A stretch of 64,000 nt of DNA, from NCBI RefSeq assembly GCF_901827205.1, contig NZ_LR594675.1, positions 2,046,001 to 2,110,000 on the forward strand, read 5' to 3'. The DNA comes from Variovorax sp. PBS-H4 (GTDB taxonomy: Bacteria; Pseudomonadota; Gammaproteobacteria; Burkholderiales; Burkholderiaceae_C). Shown piece after piece: positions 52,401 through 60,972 of the stretch; the stretch's first letter is position 1, and each line of letters begins with the position of its first letter. The position numbers and the translations under genes were made by a program. The notes below the pieces were generated by a model. It was not told the DNA's origin, did not search any database, and worked only from the letters and a program-made list of their open reading frames with translations.

Positions 52401-53849
52401 ATGGCGGAACAGACATTCGACCTGGTGGTGGCGGGCTGCGGCGTGGCTGGCCTCTCGGCAGCGGTGGCGGCTGCCGAGGCCGGTGCGAAGGTGGCGGTGA
52501 TCGAGCGCGCAACGCGAGACGAGCGCGGCGGGCAGAGCCGGTACACCGAGGCCTATCTCCGGATGAAGAGCCTGACGGAAGTCACGGACGATTTCGAGAC
52601 GCACCTGGCCGAGAACGGGTCCGGCGCGATCGACCCCGAACTGGTCGAGGAAGCGGTGCATTCGCAGCGTGGCGCGCTCGCCAAGGCGCTGAGCATCGCC
52701 GACCCTGCGGTGATCGAACGCCTGTCTGCCGGCGCCGGCGAGACGATCGCGTGGTTGCAAGGCATGGGCGTGCGCTTCGATTTCCTGCCGACCCAGTTCC
52801 TCACCAAGTCCCAGCCGCGGCTGCTGCCCGTCGGTGGCGGCGCGGCGCTGGTCGAGGCACTCGCGGCGCGGGCCGAGCGACTGAAGGTGAGCTTCTTCTA
52901 CGAAACCACGGCCTGCGCCCTGCAGCAGGATGCAGACGGACGGGTGGTGGGCCTGAAGGTGCGCAGCCGCGGCGCGGGCACGCGACTGTTGGGCGGGCAG
53001 GTGGTGCTGGCCTGCGGCGGCTTCGAGGGCAACGCGGAAATGATGACCCGCTACGTGGGGCCACGCTCGACCTACCTGCGGCCGGTCTGCAAGGGCGGCT
53101 ACTACAACCGGGGCGAGGGCATTGCCATGGGCCTCGATGCCGGCGCCGCGGCCAGCGGAGACTTCGGCAGCTACCACGCCGAGCCGGTGGACCCGCGCTC
53201 AGGCATTGCCGAGCCGTCGATCTTCATCTTTCCCTACGGCATCCTTATCAACCTGGACGGCAGGCGCTTCACCGACGAGGCGCCCGGCACCGTCGATGCG
53301 TACTACGAGCGCGTCACGCGCCGCATCTACGAGCAGCGCGAGGGCACCGCCTGGGTCGTGCTCGATGCGCGCCACACGCGCATTCCCAACTACCGCCTGG
53401 GCATTCGCACCGACAAGCCACCGGTCGTCGGCGAGAGCCTCGCGCAGCTGGCCGGGAAGATCGGCGTGCCCGCCGATGCACTCAAAGCGACGGTGAACGC
53501 GTACAACGCTGCCTGCGTCGAGGGACAGGGCGAGTGGCGGCCGCTGGAGCTCGATGGCCTCGCGACACGCGGGCTATCGCCGCCCAAGTCGAACTGGGCG
53601 ACGCCCCTGACGGAGGGCCCGTTCCACGCCTACCCGATCATCTCGTCGAACGTGTTCACCTTCGGCGGCTTGAAGACCGATGCCTCCGCGCGCGTGGTGG
53701 ATGGGGACGGCGAGCCGATTCCCGGGCTGTTCGCCGCGGGTGAGACCGCCGGCATCTACTACCGCAACTACACCGGCGCTACCTCCGTGCTGCGAGGACT
53801 GGTGTTCGGCCGCATCGCCGGCGCCTTGGCGGCAGCTTCGCGTCGATGA
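52401..53849 (+). CDS. FAD-dependent oxidoreductase (fumarate-reductase-flavoprotein-like)
   Basis: 482 aa. ATG 52401 (MAEQTFDLVVAGCGVAGLSAA) follows a GGGAGAGGG ribosome site. It has the N-terminal GxGxxG dinucleotide fold, GGFEGNAEMMTRYV, and FPYGILINLDGRRFTDEAPG. The C-terminal FAD clasp is IPGLFAAGETAGIYYRNYTG. Resembles tricarballylate dehydrogenase or 3-ketosteroid dehydrogenase-type enzymes that oxidise or reduce alpha,beta C-C bonds. Substrate unknown. The next SDR gene overlaps its stop (ATGA). Confidence 0.88.
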   Translation: MAEQTFDLVVAGCGVAGLSAAVAAAEAGAKVAVIERATRDERGGQSRYTEAYLRMKSLTEVTDDFETHLAENGSGAIDPELVEEAVHSQRGALAKALSIADPAVIERLSAGAGETIAWLQGMGVRFDFLPTQFLTKSQPRLLPVGGGAALVEALAARAERLKVSFFYETTACALQQDADGRVVGLKVRSRGAGTRLLGGQVVLACGGFEGNAEMMTRYVGPRSTYLRPVCKGGYYNRGEGIAMGLDAGAAASGDFGSYHAEPVDPRSGIAEPSIFIFPYGILINLDGRRFTDEAPGTVDAYYERVTRRIYEQREGTAWVVLDARHTRIPNYRLGIRTDKPPVVGESLAQLAGKIGVPADALKATVNAYNAACVEGQGEWRPLELDGLATRGLSPPKSNWATPLTEGPFHAYPIISSNVFTFGGLKTDASARVVDGDGEPIPGLFAAGETAGIYYRNYTGATSVLRGLVFGRIAGALAAASRR

Positions 53850-54625
53850 GCATGGATCCGCAGCAAGGCTACGCCGGGCGCATCGCCTTGGTCACGGGTG
53901 GGCGGGGCGTGATCGGCAGCGCCGTCACCGGCGCCCTGCGCGCACGCGGTGCCGCCGTGGTGTGCGCCGACAGCGAGGGCACGCTCGATGGTGCGCATGC
54001 CGATGCCCAGGCGCTTGCCGCGACGACGCTGAGGCTGGACGTGACCGACCGCGCCGCCATCGCCGCGCTGGTCGCGCGCATCGAGCAGCTGCTCGGCCCG
54101 GTTGACCTGCTGGTCAATGTCGCGGGCGTGGTCTCCTTTGGCAGCGCGCAGGATCTGGCCGAAGCAGAATGGGACCGCGTGATGGCCATCAACCTCAAGG
54201 GCAGCTTTCTCGCCTGCCAGGCGGTGATGGCCGGCATGAAGCGCGCCGGTTTCGGCCGCATCATCAACATCGGCTCGGTCGTCGGCAAGAACGCTGGCAA
54301 CGCGCGGCCCTGGATCGACAGTGCCGAACAGCAGCGCGCGGGCAACGTCGCCTACGGCGTATCCAAAGCCGGAATTCACGCGATGACCGGCTTCCTCGCC
54401 AAGGAACTGGCCGCGCACGGCATCACCGTCAACGCGATCGCGCCCGGCCCCATCGCGACACCGATGACCACCAGTTTCCCGGAGCAGCTCAAGGCACTGA
54501 TCCCGGCGGGGCGGATGGGCACGGCCGCGGACATCGCGAATGCGGCCCTGTTCCTGGCGGCGCGTGAATCTTCGTTCATCACCGGCGAAGTGATGGACAT
54601 CAACGGCGGCATGCTGTGCGACTGA
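53846..54625 (+). CDS. Short-chain dehydrogenase/reductase
   Basis: 259 aa. Cofactor motif VTGGRGVIGSAV, LVNVAGVVS at the N-N-A-G position, S in NIGSVVG and catalytic Y-G-V-S-K. Downstream NAIAPGPIATPM and the substrate-loop extension VGKNAGNARPWID are visible. Translation is coupled to the flavoprotein by an ATGA overlap, so the two probably act on the same substrate. Confidence 0.9.
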   Translation: MSMDPQQGYAGRIALVTGGRGVIGSAVTGALRARGAAVVCADSEGTLDGAHADAQALAATTLRLDVTDRAAIAALVARIEQLLGPVDLLVNVAGVVSFGSAQDLAEAEWDRVMAINLKGSFLACQAVMAGMKRAGFGRIINIGSVVGKNAGNARPWIDSAEQQRAGNVAYGVSKAGIHAMTGFLAKELAAHGITVNAIAPGPIATPMTTSFPEQLKALIPAGRMGTAADIANAALFLAARESSFITGEVMDINGGMLCD

Positions 54626-54643
54626 CCGGCTCGCACGGGCTTA

Positions 54644-54700
54644 TTCCTCTTTCTCCTTTCGCTTCCTCTTCCTCTTCCTCTTCCCTCGCTTCCCCTCCTC
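54644..54700. repeat. Polypyrimidine tract with (TTCCTC)-type repeats
   Basis: About 57 bases that are C or T except for two G residues (54661, 54688), containing several tandem T-T-C-C-T-C units. It lies between the SDR stop and the isochorismatase start. It could form triplex DNA or act as a C-rich Rho-loading site. Confidence 0.7.
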
Positions 54701-54715
54701 AGCTCTGGACACCAC

Positions 54716-55297
54716 GTGAAATCGATCTACCTCATCCTCGACATGCAGAACGACCTGGTGCATGCAGACGGCCCGAACGGCAAGTCGCCGCTGGGCGAAC
54801 AGGTCCGTGCGCGGCGCGTTATGGAGAACACCGCGGCAGCCCTCTCGAAGGCGCGGCAGGCCGGCATTGCGGTGGGCTTCGTGCGCGTGGGCTTCTCCGA
54901 GGGCTATCCCGAGTGCCCGAAGAATTCGCCGGTGTTCTCGGGCGCGCCGAAGGCGGGGCTCTTCCGGCTCGGCCAGTGGGGCACCGCCATCCACGAGGCG
55001 CTCGAACAGCGGCCGGGCGACGTGCAGGTGACCAAGCACCGCGTGAGCCCTTTCTATTCGACCACCCTGGAAGCGCAGCTCAGCGCCCTGGGCATCGAGC
55101 GCATCTATTGTTCCGGCGTGTCGACACAGGCGGTGGTACAGGCCACCGTGCGTGACGGCCACGACCGCGACTTCGAGATGGTCGTGCTCGAAGACTGCTG
55201 CTGCGCGCACGCAGTCGAGGAGCACGCCAACTCGATGGCCAGCCTCGCGCGCTTCTGCAAGACGACGACCAGCGCGGCCGTCGACTTCTCATCCTGA
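54716..55297 (+). CDS. Isochorismatase-fold protein lacking the catalytic cysteine
   Basis: 193 aa from GTG 54716 (MKSIYLILDMQNDLV). Asp9 and Lys107 of the cysteine-hydrolase triad are present (LILDMQNDL, VTKHRVSPF). The expected Cys in T-x-x-C-V-x-x-T-V-R-D is Val140 (STQAVVQATVRDG). True isochorismatases also work without it, but amidohydrolases need it. It is 21 bases before the racemase-fold gene. Confidence 0.85.
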   Translation: MKSIYLILDMQNDLVHADGPNGKSPLGEQVRARRVMENTAAALSKARQAGIAVGFVRVGFSEGYPECPKNSPVFSGAPKAGLFRLGQWGTAIHEALEQRPGDVQVTKHRVSPFYSTTLEAQLSALGIERIYCSGVSTQAVVQATVRDGHDRDFEMVVLEDCCCAHAVEEHANSMASLARFCKTTTSAAVDFSS

Positions 55298-55317
55298 ACG
55301 CCCGGGGGAAACGATCG

Positions 55318-56124
55318 ATGGCAACGAAGATCTGGCACCAGAGCTTCACGGTGCTCTCCGACCTGGGAGCCTATGACGACGCGCTCAAGGCGCACTTCAA
55401 GCGCGTGGCCCGGCCCGACACCGAAGTCGTGGTGCACGGCATGCGGCCGGGCACCTACCGCAGCAACTATCCGGGCAACGACATTCGCCATGCCGGCCTG
55501 CAGCACCTGCATTCGATCCAGTTCATCGAGGCCGGGCTGGCGGCGGAGCGCGACGGCTTCGATGCCTACGCGATCAGCTCGCTTCCCGACCCGGCGCTGC
55601 GGGAGATCCGGAGCATGCTGCGCATTCCGGTCGTAGGCTACGGCGAGTCCGCCATGCTGAGCTCGTGCCTGCTCGGCGCGCGTTTCGCGGTGATGGTATT
55701 CATCAGCGAACTGACCGGCCTCATCGCCGACAACGCAGTGAAGTACGGCTTGGGCGGCCGCTTTGCCGGCGTGACCGATGTGGGCTTCCGCTTCAACGAC
55801 GTGCTGGAAGGCTTCGGCACGCCCGGCCCGCTGATCGACCGCTTCCGCGAAGCCGCGCGCCAACGCATCGCCGCCGGCGCGGAAGTCATCATTCCTGGCG
55901 AGGCGCCGCTGTGCGTGCTGCTGGCCAGCCAGGGCGTCGCCAGCGTCGACGGGGTGCCGGTGCTCGACTCCCTGTCCTGCTGGGTGAAGCATGCCGAGAT
56001 GCTGGTCGATCTGAAACGCCAGAGCGGCGTCGAGCGCTGCCAGCGCGGCTACTGGAACGAGCCGCCCGCACGCGAGCGCATCGACGAGCTCATGGCTTTC
56101 TATGGCCGCGGGAGCGCCGCATGA
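55318..56124 (+). CDS. Asp/Glu/hydantoin racemase-fold protein
   Basis: 268 aa. RIPVVGYGESAM and YAISSLPDPAL fit the superfamily. The first catalytic Cys position is Ser88 and the second is Glu195 (IIPGEAPLCVLL), with Cys199 nearby. Racemase chemistry is therefore doubtful. It may be a decarboxylase- or isomerase-type member. The stop overlaps the next ATG as ATGA. Confidence 0.83.
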   Translation: MATKIWHQSFTVLSDLGAYDDALKAHFKRVARPDTEVVVHGMRPGTYRSNYPGNDIRHAGLQHLHSIQFIEAGLAAERDGFDAYAISSLPDPALREIRSMLRIPVVGYGESAMLSSCLLGARFAVMVFISELTGLIADNAVKYGLGGRFAGVTDVGFRFNDVLEGFGTPGPLIDRFREAARQRIAAGAEVIIPGEAPLCVLLASQGVASVDGVPVLDSLSCWVKHAEMLVDLKRQSGVERCQRGYWNEPPARERIDELMAFYGRGSAA

Positions 56125-57506
56125 AGACGGTGCGCACGGGCCTGCTCGTGATCGGCGGCGGCGCGGCCGGGTTCGCCGCGGCGCTCGAGGCCGCCACGGC
56201 CGGCGTGCAGGTGACGCTGCTGGAGAAGACGGCGGACATCGGCGGCTCGTCCGCCATGAGCGGCGGCTGCCTCGCGTTCGCGGGCACCGACTTGCAGGAG
56301 GCCGAGGGCGTCGAGGATTCCGCAGAGCTGCTGCGCAGCGATCTCATCGAGGTCGGCCAGCACGACAACGACCCGGCCGTGGTCGACGCCTATGTGCACA
56401 ACCAGCTCGACACCTACCGCTGGCTGCGCGGGCTCGGCTTGCAATTCAGTCCCTCGCTCGAGGCCTCCTCGGGCCAGTCGGTGCCGCGCGTGCACACCGT
56501 CGATCCGGCGGACATGGTGCGCCTGCTCGCCGCGCGCTGCGAGGCGACGGGCCGGGTCGAGGTGTGGATGTCCACCCGCGCCGAGCGGCTGCTGCGGCAG
56601 GGCGAGGCCGCGCCGGTCACCGGCGTGCTTGCCGACGGCCCTGAAGGCCGGTTCGCCATCGAGTCCGACCGCGGCGTGCTGCTGGCGAGCGGCGGGTTCT
56701 GCCGCAATGCCGAACTGGTGCATCGCTTCGCGCCCCACTACGCCGAGGCCGTGTTCGTGGGCGGCGAGGGCAACGTCGGCGATGGCCTGCTGATGGCCTG
56801 GAAGCTCGGTGCCGACCTGCGCGACATGGCCTACATCAAGGGCACCTTCGGCAAGCATCCGACCGACGTCCACAACAACCACAGCTGCCTGGCGGTCTAC
56901 AAGGGCGCCATCGCGGTCAACCAGGACGGCAAGCGCTTCGTCGACGAATCCATCTCGTACAAGCTGCTGGGCGACGCCGTGATGCGCCAGCCCTATCACA
57001 CCAGCTACCAGATCTTCGACGAACCGGTCTTCCAGAGCGGTGACGATCGCGTGCGCATCCTCGACTTCGGCCGGCGCATGGAAGAGGGGCTCATGGTGAA
57101 GGCGGACACGCTCGAAGCACTCGCACGGCAGATCGAGGTCCCTGCGGAGGTGCTGCGCGAGACGGTGGACCGCTACAACGCTTTTGTCGACGAAGGGCAC
57201 GATCCCGAGTTCGGCCGCCGCACGCTGGTGCATCGCCAGGGCGAGCTGCGCCGGATCGAGGAAGCGCCTTTCTATGCCTACCCGTCGACCGCGGCCGTGT
57301 TCGGCACCTATTGCGGGCTGCGCATCGATGCCGACATGCGCGTCATCGACGTGTTCGGCGAGCCCATCGCCGGCCTGTATGCGGCGGGCGAAGTGGTGGG
57401 CGGCTTTCACGGCGGCGCATACATGACCGGGTCGGCGCTGGGCAAGGCGGTGGTGTTCGGCCGCCTGGCGGTGCGCACCGCGTGCCGGGCGGCGGTGGCG
57501 GCCTAG
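56121..57506 (+). CDS. FAD-dependent oxidoreductase (fumarate-reductase-flavoprotein-like)
   Basis: 461 aa. ATG 56121 overlaps the racemase-fold stop. FAD motif LLVIGGGAAGFAAALEA, SAMSGGCLAFAG, AVNQDGKRFVDESIS and C-terminal GLYAAGEVVGGFHGGAYMTG. It is a second flavoprotein of the type found at 52401-53849 and probably acts on an unsaturated or cyclic acid of the same pathway. The product ends A-V-A-A four bases before the leftward unknown gene. Confidence 0.9.
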   Translation: MKTVRTGLLVIGGGAAGFAAALEAATAGVQVTLLEKTADIGGSSAMSGGCLAFAGTDLQEAEGVEDSAELLRSDLIEVGQHDNDPAVVDAYVHNQLDTYRWLRGLGLQFSPSLEASSGQSVPRVHTVDPADMVRLLAARCEATGRVEVWMSTRAERLLRQGEAAPVTGVLADGPEGRFAIESDRGVLLASGGFCRNAELVHRFAPHYAEAVFVGGEGNVGDGLLMAWKLGADLRDMAYIKGTFGKHPTDVHNNHSCLAVYKGAIAVNQDGKRFVDESISYKLLGDAVMRQPYHTSYQIFDEPVFQSGDDRVRILDFGRRMEEGLMVKADTLEALARQIEVPAEVLRETVDRYNAFVDEGHDPEFGRRTLVHRQGELRRIEEAPFYAYPSTAAVFGTYCGLRIDADMRVIDVFGEPIAGLYAAGEVVGGFHGGAYMTGSALGKAVVFGRLAVRTACRAAVAA

Positions 57507-57510
57507 TCTT

Positions 57511-58746
57511 TCAGCCTCCTGCAGGGGCCGACAGCCTGGACTCGACCCGTGCGATGTCTCTGGCCTCGTAGGCGAGGAACAGGTCGGCGCCGCAGAGCCA
57601 TTGCAAGGGCGCGAAGCGCTCGCGCAGCAGGGCAATCTCCTCTCGCGTCTGCCGCGCGCCGCGCCGGTTGCCGCCGATGTAAAGCGCGACCGGTTCGATC
57701 TCGGTCTGAAGCACGGGCACCCATTCGGCCGCCTGCGAACGCACATGGTCGAGCAGCGGCATCACTGAATGGGCATCGGCTTCCACCTGCGCGTCGTCGA
57801 CGGCGACCAGCACCCGCGTGCGGCCGTGTTGCTCCCACATCAGCATGTTCATGTCGCGCAAGCCTTTCTGCGTGTAGCCGCCCATGGCATGCAGCACCAG
57901 CGCGGCGGCGTCGATCACGCCGGTCGCGTCGCCGCATTGGAGCAGGGCGAGAAACATCAGGCTGTCGAGGCGCGACGCGAGCTGCGCCTCTTCCTCTTCG
58001 AGCGCACGCCGTTGCGCCGCGAGCGCTACGAGGCGCGAGCGCAGCGCAGGCTCGCCCGGCATTTGCAGCGGCTCGTCCCACCGGTAGCGCGTGGCGCCCC
58101 GGCCTTCGAGGCGAAGGCGCGCAACCAGCGCGATGGTGGCTTCGACGACATCGCGCGCGGCCTCCTGCGAAGCGTTGGCGGCAAGCGACGGCAGCATGAG
58201 CAGGCGGCCCGGATGTCGATAGCGATAGATGCCGCAAGCAAGCGATGACGCCCCGGCGGTCGCAATCGGCTGCGCATCGTTTGCGGCCCCGAGCGTTGCG
58301 CCGGCGATGAAGCGATCGCCGAGCTGCTCGAAGAAGCTCTTGAAGGGCTCCCCGAACGGGCAATGCACCGGGGTAGGCTCGCACGGCGTCCAAGACGCGG
58401 CGGACGCGTCGGGCAGTGCTTCGAGCAGGTCGTAGCCCACCACGTCCTGCACGGTGTGGAGAGAGAGCCGGGCCGCACCCGGCGAGAGCACGACAAGCGT
58501 GCCGCCTCGGGCCATGAATTCCCTGAGCTCGCGCCGCCAGGCGCGCGTGTCACGCACCAACTGCTGCGACGCGATGACGCTGAGCAGCGCCACGCCGTCG
58601 CGGATGCTTTCACGCGGGTACGCATCCGCGATGGCGGCCGAATTCCAGATCAGCAGATCGATGCCATCGAGCGGCAACGGTGCGGCGAAGCTGAAGTCCG
58701 TTGCAAAAGAGGAGGGCAGAGGGAGATCGAGCAGACCGACTTGCAT
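57511..58746 (-). CDS. Unknown protein: GATase-like domain, coiled coil, REase-like C-terminus
   Basis: About 411 aa from ATG 58746 (MQVGLLDLPLPSSFATD). A TTG at 58770 would overlap the GntR promoter. The first 200 residues alternate strands and helices (LLIWNSAAIADAYP, GGTLVVLSPGAARLSL), resembling a class I glutamine amidotransferase or flavodoxin-like fold without the nucleophile cysteine that I can locate. A short coiled coil (RRALEEEEAQLASRL) leads to an alpha/beta domain with CGDATGVIDAAALVLHAMGG, RVLVAVDDAQVEAD and ALYIGGNRRGARQT. Its layout recalls inactive restriction-endonuclease-like modules. No function is assigned. Divergent from the GntR gene. Confidence 0.7.
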   Translation of the reverse strand: MQVGLLDLPLPSSFATDFSFAAPLPLDGIDLLIWNSAAIADAYPRESIRDGVALLSVIASQQLVRDTRAWRRELREFMARGGTLVVLSPGAARLSLHTVQDVVGYDLLEALPDASAASWTPCEPTPVHCPFGEPFKSFFEQLGDRFIAGATLGAANDAQPIATAGASSLACGIYRYRHPGRLLMLPSLAANASQEAARDVVEATIALVARLRLEGRGATRYRWDEPLQMPGEPALRSRLVALAAQRRALEEEEAQLASRLDSLMFLALLQCGDATGVIDAAALVLHAMGGYTQKGLRDMNMLMWEQHGRTRVLVAVDDAQVEADAHSVMPLLDHVRSQAAEWVPVLQTEIEPVALYIGGNRRGARQTREEIALLRERFAPLQWLCGADLFLAYEARDIARVESRLSAPAGG

Positions 58747-58763
58747 GAAGAGCACGCGATGCG

Positions 58764-58791
58764 TTGACAACCGACGAATCGCAAATATATC
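58764..58791 (+). promoter_or_regulatory. Sigma-70 promoter of the GntR gene
   Basis: Consensus -35 TTGACA (58764-58769), 16-base spacer and TATATC (58786-58791). The only TTG start upstream for GntR would lie on the -35, which supports the ATG at 58821. Confidence 0.65.
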
Positions 58792-58795
58792 ATCA

Positions 58796-58813
58796 TGTCC
58801 GCATATCCAGACA
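58796..58813. promoter_or_regulatory. Candidate GntR operator TGTCCG-N6-CAGACA
   Basis: Inverted repeat with one mismatch at the expected transcription start, seven bases before the ATG. Suits autorepression. Not shared elsewhere in the window. Confidence 0.35.
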
Positions 58814-58820
58814 AGCAGTC

Positions 58821-59711
58821 ATGAACACCCCGGCAAGGCCCAAAGCGAAGCAAGGATCAGACCTGATGGGTGAGTCGACCGCTGCGCCACGCGACAAGGC
58901 GCCCGCCGATCCGGCGGAGCACGACCTCGATCGCAGTTCGGCCCTGCCGCTGTATGCGCAGGTCAAGCGCCGCCTGCAGGCGATCATCCGCACCGGCGTG
59001 CCGGGCGACGGCAAGTTCTATTCCGACCAGGAGCTCTGCGCGATGTTCGGCGTCAGCCGCTTCACGGTGCGCCAGGCGATCCAGGAATTGGTCGCGCAAG
59101 GTCTGTTGCGCCGCGTGCAGGGCCAGGGCACCTTCGTCAACACCGACAAGTTCGACGAGATCTTCGGCCCGCAGATGGACTTCAAGCACCAGTGGGAGCG
59201 CATCGGCCGGCCGCTGACCTTCAAGCTCAGGCGCTTTGCCATGCTGCCCTGCCCGGAAGACATGGCCTTCCACCTCGGCGTGAGCGCCGACCAGAGCGTG
59301 CTGCACATCGAACGCGTGCGCCAGGCCGGCCAGACGGTCGCGTCGTACGACTTCCGCTACATCCATCCCGACTTCGCCGCGTCGATCACCGAAGTCGAGG
59401 CGGCCCAGCATTCGCTGCTCGATCTCCTGGCGCGGCGCACCAGCCTGTCGCATGCACAGAACCGGCTGGAAGCATCGCTCGCCGACGCACGCACCGCCAA
59501 GCTGCTCGGCGTCGCCCTGGATTCGCCGGTGATGGTGCGCGAGCTCGCCTACTACTGCACCGAGGGCCTGCCCGTGATGGCGGGACGCTCGTATTCGCCG
59601 GGGGGCGTGCTCAGGCACGCCTTCACCGTCGCCCTCTCGCCCCCTGCGGGCGGCAACACGAACCCGCCGGTGGCGCCCGGCCCCCAGACCGCGCTGGAGG
59701 ACCACGACTGA
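58821..59711 (+). CDS. GntR-family regulator (HutC/UTRA type)
   Basis: 296 aa. The ATG at 58821 (MNTPARPKAKQGSD) lies after a clear promoter. Winged helix-turn-helix: LYAQVKRRLQAIIRTG, DQELCAMFGVSRFTVRQAI and LRRVQGQGTFVNTD. The C-terminal UTRA domain has FAMLPCPEDMAFHLGV and binds a small effector. It probably controls the downstream ABC importer/diiron operon and the divergent unknown gene. Confidence 0.88.
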   Translation: MNTPARPKAKQGSDLMGESTAAPRDKAPADPAEHDLDRSSALPLYAQVKRRLQAIIRTGVPGDGKFYSDQELCAMFGVSRFTVRQAIQELVAQGLLRRVQGQGTFVNTDKFDEIFGPQMDFKHQWERIGRPLTFKLRRFAMLPCPEDMAFHLGVSADQSVLHIERVRQAGQTVASYDFRYIHPDFAASITEVEAAQHSLLDLLARRTSLSHAQNRLEASLADARTAKLLGVALDSPVMVRELAYYCTEGLPVMAGRSYSPGGVLRHAFTVALSPPAGGNTNPPVAPGPQTALEDHD

Positions 59712-59762
59712 AGCCATCGCGCGCGCATTGCCCTTTCTTCATCCACTTCTGAACCAATCACC

Positions 59763-60938
59763 ATGCTCCACTCGTTCCGCCCGCTTCTTCGCTTCTCGTC
59801 CCGGCTCGCGATCGCGTGCATCGTGGCCGGCTCGTCTGTCGCCGCCTTCGCGCAAGGCAGCTACAAGGTCGGCTCGGTCCTTTCCATGACCGGGCCCGCG
59901 GCCTTTCTCGGCGAAGACATGAAGGCCGGCATGGAGCTCGCGCTCGACGAGATCAATTCCAAGGGCGGCGTCAACGGCAAGAAGATCGAATGGTTCTTCT
60001 ACGACGCCGAGAGCCAGACGCAGAAAGGGCTCGGCGCGACGCGCCGGCTGCTCACGCAGGACAAGGTCGACATGATCGTCGGTGGCGGCAACATGAGCGG
60101 CATGGCCATCGCGATGTCGCAGCTGACCGAGAAGGCCACCCTGCCTTTCATCGCGACCGAGGGCAGCATGCAGATCGTCACGCCGGTGTCCGAGCGGCCT
60201 TTCACCTTCAAGTCCACCGTCGATGACGACCAGGTCATGGAGCGTCTTGCCGACTACTTCGCCAAGAAGAAGATCACGAAGATCGCACTGCTTTCCGATT
60301 CGTCCGGCTTCGGGCAGAGCGCCGTGGAGCAGCTCAAGAAGACGGCGGCCACGCGCGGGCTCGACGTGGTGTACGAGACCTTCAACCCGACCGACACCGA
60401 CATGGCGCCGCAACTCGGCAAGCTCAAGGCCGCCAACGTGCAAGCCATCGTCTGCTGGACCGTCACCCCGGCCGGCGTGGTGGCGATGAAGCAGGCCAAG
60501 ACGCTCGGCCTGGGCAGCATCCCCTTCATCCACAGCTATGGCTTTGTCGACAAGCGCTACATGGACCTGGCGGGCGATGCCGCCAAGGACGTGCTGCTGG
60601 TAAGCGTCAAGTTCCCGGTCGGTGAAGACCTGCCCGACTCGGACCTGGCCAAGCCGCGCATCCTCGCGCTCAACAAGAACTTCGAGGCACGCTTCAAGCG
60701 CCGCCCCAACCAGTTCGCAGCCCAGACCTACGACGCCATGTATCTCGCGAAGATGGCACTCGAAAAAGGCGGCGAAGACAAGACCAAGGTGCGCGATGCG
60801 CTGGCCGGCATCCGCAACTACAACGGGGTCGGCGGCACCTTCAATTTTTCCGCGACCCAGCATTCGGGCCTCTCCAAGTCGGACCTCGTGCTGTTGAAGT
60901 ACGAGGACGGCCGCTTCCGCCTGGCCGACTACCAGTGA
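59763..60938 (+). CDS. ABC transporter substrate-binding protein (LivK type)
   Basis: 391 aa. The signal peptide contains RLAIACIVAGSSVAAFA, and the mature part begins YKVGSVLSMTGPAAFLGEDM. GKKIEWFFYDAESQTQKGLG and VGGGNMSGMAIAMSQ are typical of amide/branched-chain-amino-acid binding proteins. The two diiron genes follow, then livH and livM, so this importer delivers the substrate to the diiron proteins or vice versa. Confidence 0.92.
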   Translation: MLHSFRPLLRFSSRLAIACIVAGSSVAAFAQGSYKVGSVLSMTGPAAFLGEDMKAGMELALDEINSKGGVNGKKIEWFFYDAESQTQKGLGATRRLLTQDKVDMIVGGGNMSGMAIAMSQLTEKATLPFIATEGSMQIVTPVSERPFTFKSTVDDDQVMERLADYFAKKKITKIALLSDSSGFGQSAVEQLKKTAATRGLDVVYETFNPTDTDMAPQLGKLKAANVQAIVCWTVTPAGVVAMKQAKTLGLGSIPFIHSYGFVDKRYMDLAGDAAKDVLLVSVKFPVGEDLPDSDLAKPRILALNKNFEARFKRRPNQFAAQTYDAMYLAKMALEKGGEDKTKVRDALAGIRNYNGVGGTFNFSATQHSGLSKSDLVLLKYEDGRFRLADYQ

Positions 60939-60972
60939 CCTGATTTCCCATCCCGCACCAGGAGCCCACCGC

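Noticed and set aside
58764..58820. TTG start for the GntR gene giving 19 extra residues
   Set aside because: The TTG lies on the -35 box of a good promoter and the ATG at 58821 is downstream of it.
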